The notes below the pieces were generated by a model. That model made no database searches, was not told where the DNA came from, and worked only from the letters and a program-made list of their open reading frames with translations. A stretch of 64,000 bases of DNA, taken from positions 88,501 through 152,500 of the forward strand of contig CAJNDS010002082.1 in assembly GCA_905221605.1 (NCBI GenBank), read 5' to 3'. The DNA comes from Symbiodinium natans (lineage: Eukaryota; Sar; Dinophyceae; Suessiales; Symbiodiniaceae). Position 1 is the first letter of the stretch, and the number at the start of each line of letters is the position of its first letter. Made by a program: the position numbers and the translations under genes. Positions 60,056 through 64,000 of the stretch are shown in pieces.

Positions 60056-60505
60056 GAGAATGCCACACAGAATGCCAGACCAGGAGAATGCCAGACTGAG
60101 GGAGAAAGCCAGACCGAGGGAGAACGCCAGACGGTCTGGCATTCTCTGCTATCTGTTGAAGAATGCCAGACGGTCTGGCGCTCTTCCGTCTGTCATTCTC
60201 GTGGTCTGGCGTTCTGGTTTGAGAATGCCCCGAGAATGCCAGTCAGAATGCCAGACCAGGAGAATGCCAGACGGAGGGAGAATGCCAGACGGTCTGGCGT
60301 TCTCTGCTAAAACGCCTCTTGAAGAATGCCAGACGGTCTGGCGTTCTTCCGTCTGGCATTCTCGTGGTTCTGGTTTGAGAATGTTCCGAGAATGCCAGAC
60401 AGAATGCCAGACCGAGGGAGAGCGCCAGACGTCTGGAGTTCTTCTGTCTGGCATTCTCGTGCTCAGGCATTCTGGTTTGAGAATGCCCCGAGAAAGCCAG
60501 ACAGA
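60056..60505. repeat. Dense GCCAGAC/GTCTGGC palindromes
   Basis: More than 20 copies of AATGCCAGAC or its complement, many as near-perfect palindromes GAATGCCAGACGGTCTGGCR TTCT. The word stays constant while spacers vary. Confidence 0.9.
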
Positions 60506-60589
60506 ATGCCAGGGCCTGACAAAAACTATCCCGAGCCCTACAGCTCTAGGCTCTGGCTCTGAAGCGGATTCTATCCCTCCAAAGTAAAT

Positions 60590-61250
60590 GGACTGGTGGC
60601 CAGGCCGGCAATCAGGCCAGTCCACCAGCCGCCCCACGTAGTCAGTTGCCACGCAGCCCACCTGTCCCCGCCAGCCGCCAGCCCGGGCCAGCCCCTGTAG
60701 CCAGTCCAGTCACCCACCCACCACCCCATGATGTAGCCGCCAGCCAACAGTCCATGTAGTCCGCGAGCCGCCAGCCCCAATAGCTGAGGTAATGTGGCCT
60801 AGGACTGCCAGCCCCTGTAGCCAGTCGCGTCGACACAGAGGGCCGTTGGGCTCAAGTTCAAGTTTAGGGTTGCAGTTAGGCGCAGGGTTACGGGGTTACG
60901 GGTTCGGTTTTAGGGGCTGCGGCTCCGTGCGTGTTTTCTATTTCTTTCCGGAGGCGGTGTCGGAATGATCAAGAGCAAGGACATACAAACACAAGGCTCT
61001 CATTGGTCGGTCGGAAGTGATGGCCAGCCAGACTGCCAACCAGAATGCCAGACCACGAGAATGCCAGACGGAAGAACGCCAAACCGTCTGCTCCTCTTCG
61101 ATTCAATACACGCAGGCATTTTACCAGAGAATGCCAGACCGAGTCGCCAGCCTATGTAGCCAGTCGCCAGCCGCAACCCCATGTAGTCGGTCCGCAAGTC
61201 GCCAGCCCATGTAGCCAGTCGTCGCCAGCCAGCCGCCAGAACATTTCGAG
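60590..61250. repeat. GTAGCCAGTC / CCAGCC repeats with more palindromes
   Basis: Irregular copies of CCCATGTAGCCAGTC and CCGCCAGCC. The AATGCCAGAC palindromes reappear at 61030-61140. Confidence 0.75.
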
Positions 61251-61559
61251 TTCAGAATAAGAGCTATAGGATTAGAAGGTAGAATTGGTCGGTTGGTCGG
61301 ATATATGAGAAGAAATAAACCATACGCCGGAGATCTACAAGATTAACAGACCCAAACTTAGCAACCCTAAGCCCTCGTGTAGCCCTATGCCCAATCAGCT
61401 ATAAACTGGACTATAACCTGGCTGTCGCTATACGGCTATATGGATCATGCTGCAGGCTACTGCCATGTCTCACCGCGCACTGACACTCACACTCAAACCG
61501 AGCTCATGAGCCTAAACTGCCCAAGTGGAAGCTTTAAGCAATCCATAAGCTTCTCCAGG

Positions 61560-61680
61560 GACGAAAAGAGGGACCCTGAAAAGGAACGTTAGGGGTTATT
61601 TAGGGGTTATTTGGGGGCTACTTAGGTGTATAGGCCCTATATATAGGGTTTAGAAAGGGGATCCATCCTTTTGCTCCTTG
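61560..61680. mobile_element. T4-family element
   Basis: GGACGAAAAGAGGGACCC, TTAGGGGTTATTTAGGGGTT, CTACTTAGGTGTATAGG. Confidence 0.6.
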
Positions 61681-61858
61681 AGCTTCCCAACCGTAAGCTG
61701 CCCGAACCCACCCTACAGACCCTGACTGAACTTGTCGGTCTTGGTCAAACCTAAAACGCGCGCGAGCACTCACAAAAAGTTCTTTCGAAGCACCTTCATT
61801 TTTTTTCTGAATTTTGATTTGTGCTAAAACCCCATTGAAACTCTCGTAGGAATCAGTA

Positions 61859-61977
61859 GTTCAGGGTTCAGGGTTCAGGGTTCAGGGTTCAGGGTTCAGG
61901 GTTCAGGGTTCAGGGTTCAGGGTTTAGGGTTTAGGGTTTAGGGTTTAGGGTTTAGGGTTTAGGGTTTAGGGTTTAGG
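61859..61977 (+). repeat. TTCAGGG block then TTTAGGG block
   Basis: Nine TTCAGGG units switch cleanly to eight TTTAGGG. Confidence 0.95.
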
Positions 61978-62208
61978 GCAAGAGGTAGGCGGTTGAAGGT
62001 CCCTGGCTCTGCCTTCAGCTGGTGCAGAGGTCCCGTCAGAAGAAGCCAAGACCTCAAATCCAAAACTTCCCTCCGGCCCGAATTGCACCCCTAAACCCTT
62101 TAAAGAGCCCTTCTCAGCCGTATAGAAGCCAAAAAACGGTTTAATAGCGAGCCCCTTTCTCCGTATAGCCACAAAACAGCCCAAAAGATCCCGCACCGCA
62201 ACAATTCC

Positions 62209-62280
62209 TACTTGGAGGTTCATGGGTACTTATGACCAGAGTTGCTTAGGGTCATAAGTACCCTGAACCCTCCAAGTAAA
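62209..62280. mobile_element. T2-family TIR element, minimal
   Basis: CTTGGAGGTTCATGGGTACT / GTACCCTGAACCCTCCAAG; only about 72 bp. Confidence 0.7.
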
Positions 62281-62340
62281 CTTAAACCGCCCAGGTCGCA
62301 GAGGAGCCTTGAGAGGGCCGTTTCTAAGCCCTCATACAAC

Positions 62341-62750
62341 ACCCCGCCCCCCCCCCCCTTACCCCACACATGTTCTCGGGCTGCCACCCTTCCCCCTTTC
62401 CACTTCTCCCTTGAATCCCTACCCCCCCCCCCCCCCCCCCCCCCCCCCCGTGTGGGTTTGGTTGGGGGGTTGGGTTTAGGGTGTAAGGTTCAAGGTTCAG
62501 GGCCTACCTACGCGCCCCCCCCTTTGTGGTGTGGGTGTGGTTGGGGTGGGGTGCTTTTTTGCTGTGGGTGCTTCTTTCGGGGCCGCCCCCGTGAGTGAGT
62601 GACCTGGCGCTCGGTGCCCCCGCACCCGCAGCAAAAAGAAAACGCGCCCCCGCACCCACAGCAACAAATAACAAACGCGCCCCCTCTTGCGTTCGTGATT
62701 CCCGGGGCCGCCGCCGGTGAGTGAGCGATCTGGCGCTTTGTTCGTCTTGT
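62341..62750. other. C-run and GC-rich non-coding
   Basis: C runs at 62344-62360 and 62424-62450. GCGCCCCCGCACCCRCAGCA occurs twice at 62615-62680, and GTGAGTGAGTGA / GTGAGTGAGCGA flank it. Confidence 0.6.
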
Positions 62751-62754
62751 CCTG

Positions 62755-63310
62755 TTTTAGGAAAACCACTATTTTCTCTGTATCTTTGTAGGAAAACCTC
62801 TGTTTTCTCCATATTTGAACATGAAAACCTCTCTGTTTTCTCTGTACTTGAATAGGAAACCTGTATTTTGTCCATATTTGGATATGAAAACCTCTATTTT
62901 CTTGTTATTGCAAAATGGAAGCCCTCTATTTTCTCTATATTTGAATATCAAGACATCTATTTTCTCTTTTTCTGATAAAGAAACTCTACTTTTCGCTATT
63001 CTAGTATGAAATCCTCTCTTTCCTCTATGTTGTCATAGGAAACCTCTAATTTCTCTATATTTTATAACGAAAACCTCTACTTTCTATAGTTTAGTGATTT
63101 TGCCTACATTCTCAGACTTCTTCTCAATATTTCATGAGGAAGACATGAGAGAGGAATACATGAGAAGCTGATTCTCTATATTTTCATAAGAGTACATGCA
63201 TTATCTCAATCTGTGACTCACAAACAACAAATATTTCTGTTCATGTTTGCCATATTCGCATAACACAAGCTCTACTTTCTCGATTCTTTACTAAGGAGAC
63301 GTTCATTTTT
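62755..63310 (+). repeat. AT-rich 36-45 bp repeats, left arm of foldback
   Basis: Repeated GAAAACCTCTATTTTCTCT plus TATTTGAATAT spacers; right arm has the complement. Confidence 0.8.
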
Positions 63311-63439
63311 TTTCAATCGGAAAATTCAACTTCCACTGTGTTTTCTGATTTTTCGTAGGGAAAGAACTCATAGATTCAATTTTTTTTGCACTGGGGGCTG
63401 GGGGGCACAGCCCCTCCCATTTGCAAAAAAAGCTCGCAT

Positions 63440-63700
63440 CATGTGTTTGGAAGGGATTCGTATGCTTTGAAGCAAGCTTGCCCGGCTCAAAAAAGCGGGG
63501 GGGTTGGAGGGGGGGCAGCCCCCCCCCCCCCCCCCCCATTTGCAAACACAATGCTCGCATCATGGGTTTGGAAGGGATTCGTATGCTTTGAAGCAAGCTT
63601 GCCCGGCTCAAAAAAGCCGGGGCGTTGGGGGCGGGTGCGCAGCGTTTGGAAGGGACTCGTATGCTTTGACTCAAGCTTGCCCGGCTTAAAAAAAGCAGGG
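63440..63700 (+). repeat. Three copies of a GC-rich core
   Basis: TTTGGAAGGGATTCGTATGC, then TTTGAAGCAAGCTTGCCCGG, at 63449, 63568 and 63645. C runs lie between copies. Confidence 0.85.
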
Positions 63701-63768
63701 GTGTTGGGGGGCGGCGCAGCCCCACTTTCAGTTGCAAGTCACATATAGAGATAACACAGAGAATTAGT

Positions 63769-64000
63769 TTCTCATGTATTCCTCTCTCATGTCTTCCGTG
63801 CTAAATTTGGAGGACAAACAATATAGCCAAGATAGAGAGACATAGAGGTTCTCGTTCTAAAATATAGAGAGATAGAGGTTTTTGTATTAAAGTATAGAGA
63901 AATTCGAGTAAAATAGAGGTTTCATATTAAAATGTAGAGAACATAGAGGTTTTCATATTCAGACATCGAGAAGAAAGAGGTTTTTCCTATTAAAATACAG
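63769..64000 (-). repeat. Right arm of foldback, truncated by window end
   Basis: TTCTCATGTATTCCTCTCTC ATGTCTTC (63769-63797) is the exact complement of 63138-63166. AGAGGTTTTCATATT repeats follow to the end of the window. Confidence 0.85.

Overview
The window looks like nuclear DNA of a dinoflagellate. Four observations support this. Short tracts of the plant/alveolate telomere heptamer TTTAGGG (read as CCCTAAA in the other orientation) occur about every 0.3-1 kb throughout. Nearly every convincing coding segment is on the + strand, as in dinoflagellate unidirectional gene clusters. Coding pieces are short, GC-rich exons bounded by GT-AG but also GC-AG or GA-AG sites. A ribosomal protein RPS11 (uS17) gene starts at 58222 with such a non-canonical intron. 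No search was run, so genus and species are not assigned.

Layout. 0-3.2 kb: AT-rich DNA, homopolymer runs and telomere-like arrays, no firm gene. 3.2-14.3 kb: small + strand exons, several phase-compatible, of unrecognised protein (helical, then acidic/linker sequence). 14.3-20.1 kb: the clearest multi-exon gene. Seven exons carry the S1, S2, S3, S4 (five Arg/three-residue spacing) and S5 segments of a voltage-gated cation channel, all junctions compatible in reading phase. Possible pore exons follow at 22.2-22.7 kb and a possible S6-like membrane helix at 25.8 kb. 23.0-24.05 kb: exons ending in a stop codon. 25.4-34.7 kb: more + strand exons, including an EF-hand at 27.8 kb. 36.3-39.1 kb: an island free of telomere-like arrays with a broken ASCH-domain gene and a Cys-rich reading frame. 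39.5-52.2 kb: scattered exons, two resembling a 2-oxoglutarate/Fe(II) oxygenase. 52.6-53.3 kb: an intronless 2H phosphoesterase-like gene (two HxT motifs). 54.0-55.2 kb: exons ending in a stop. 56.1-57.3 kb: a six-exon phase-consistent gene of unknown function with a U6 snRNA-like relic in one intron. 58.2-58.6 kb: first two exons of RPS11. 60-64 kb: palindromic repeats and a large foldback element running off the window.

The unusual theme is the intron content. Introns are packed with TTTAGGG arrays and with at least four families of short terminal-inverted-repeat elements (called T1-T4 here; a weaker fifth is T5). Many exons end exactly where an array starts, as G|GTTTAGGG, so the repeat itself supplies a GT donor, and TTTAG can supply an acceptor. 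Some arrays sit inside T1/T2 elements where the element already carries an AACCCTA-like seed. Together this suggests telomere-like repeats spreading and expanding as intron material. Exon calls rest on reading-frame sense, splice dinucleotides and phase only; the short ones are tentative.
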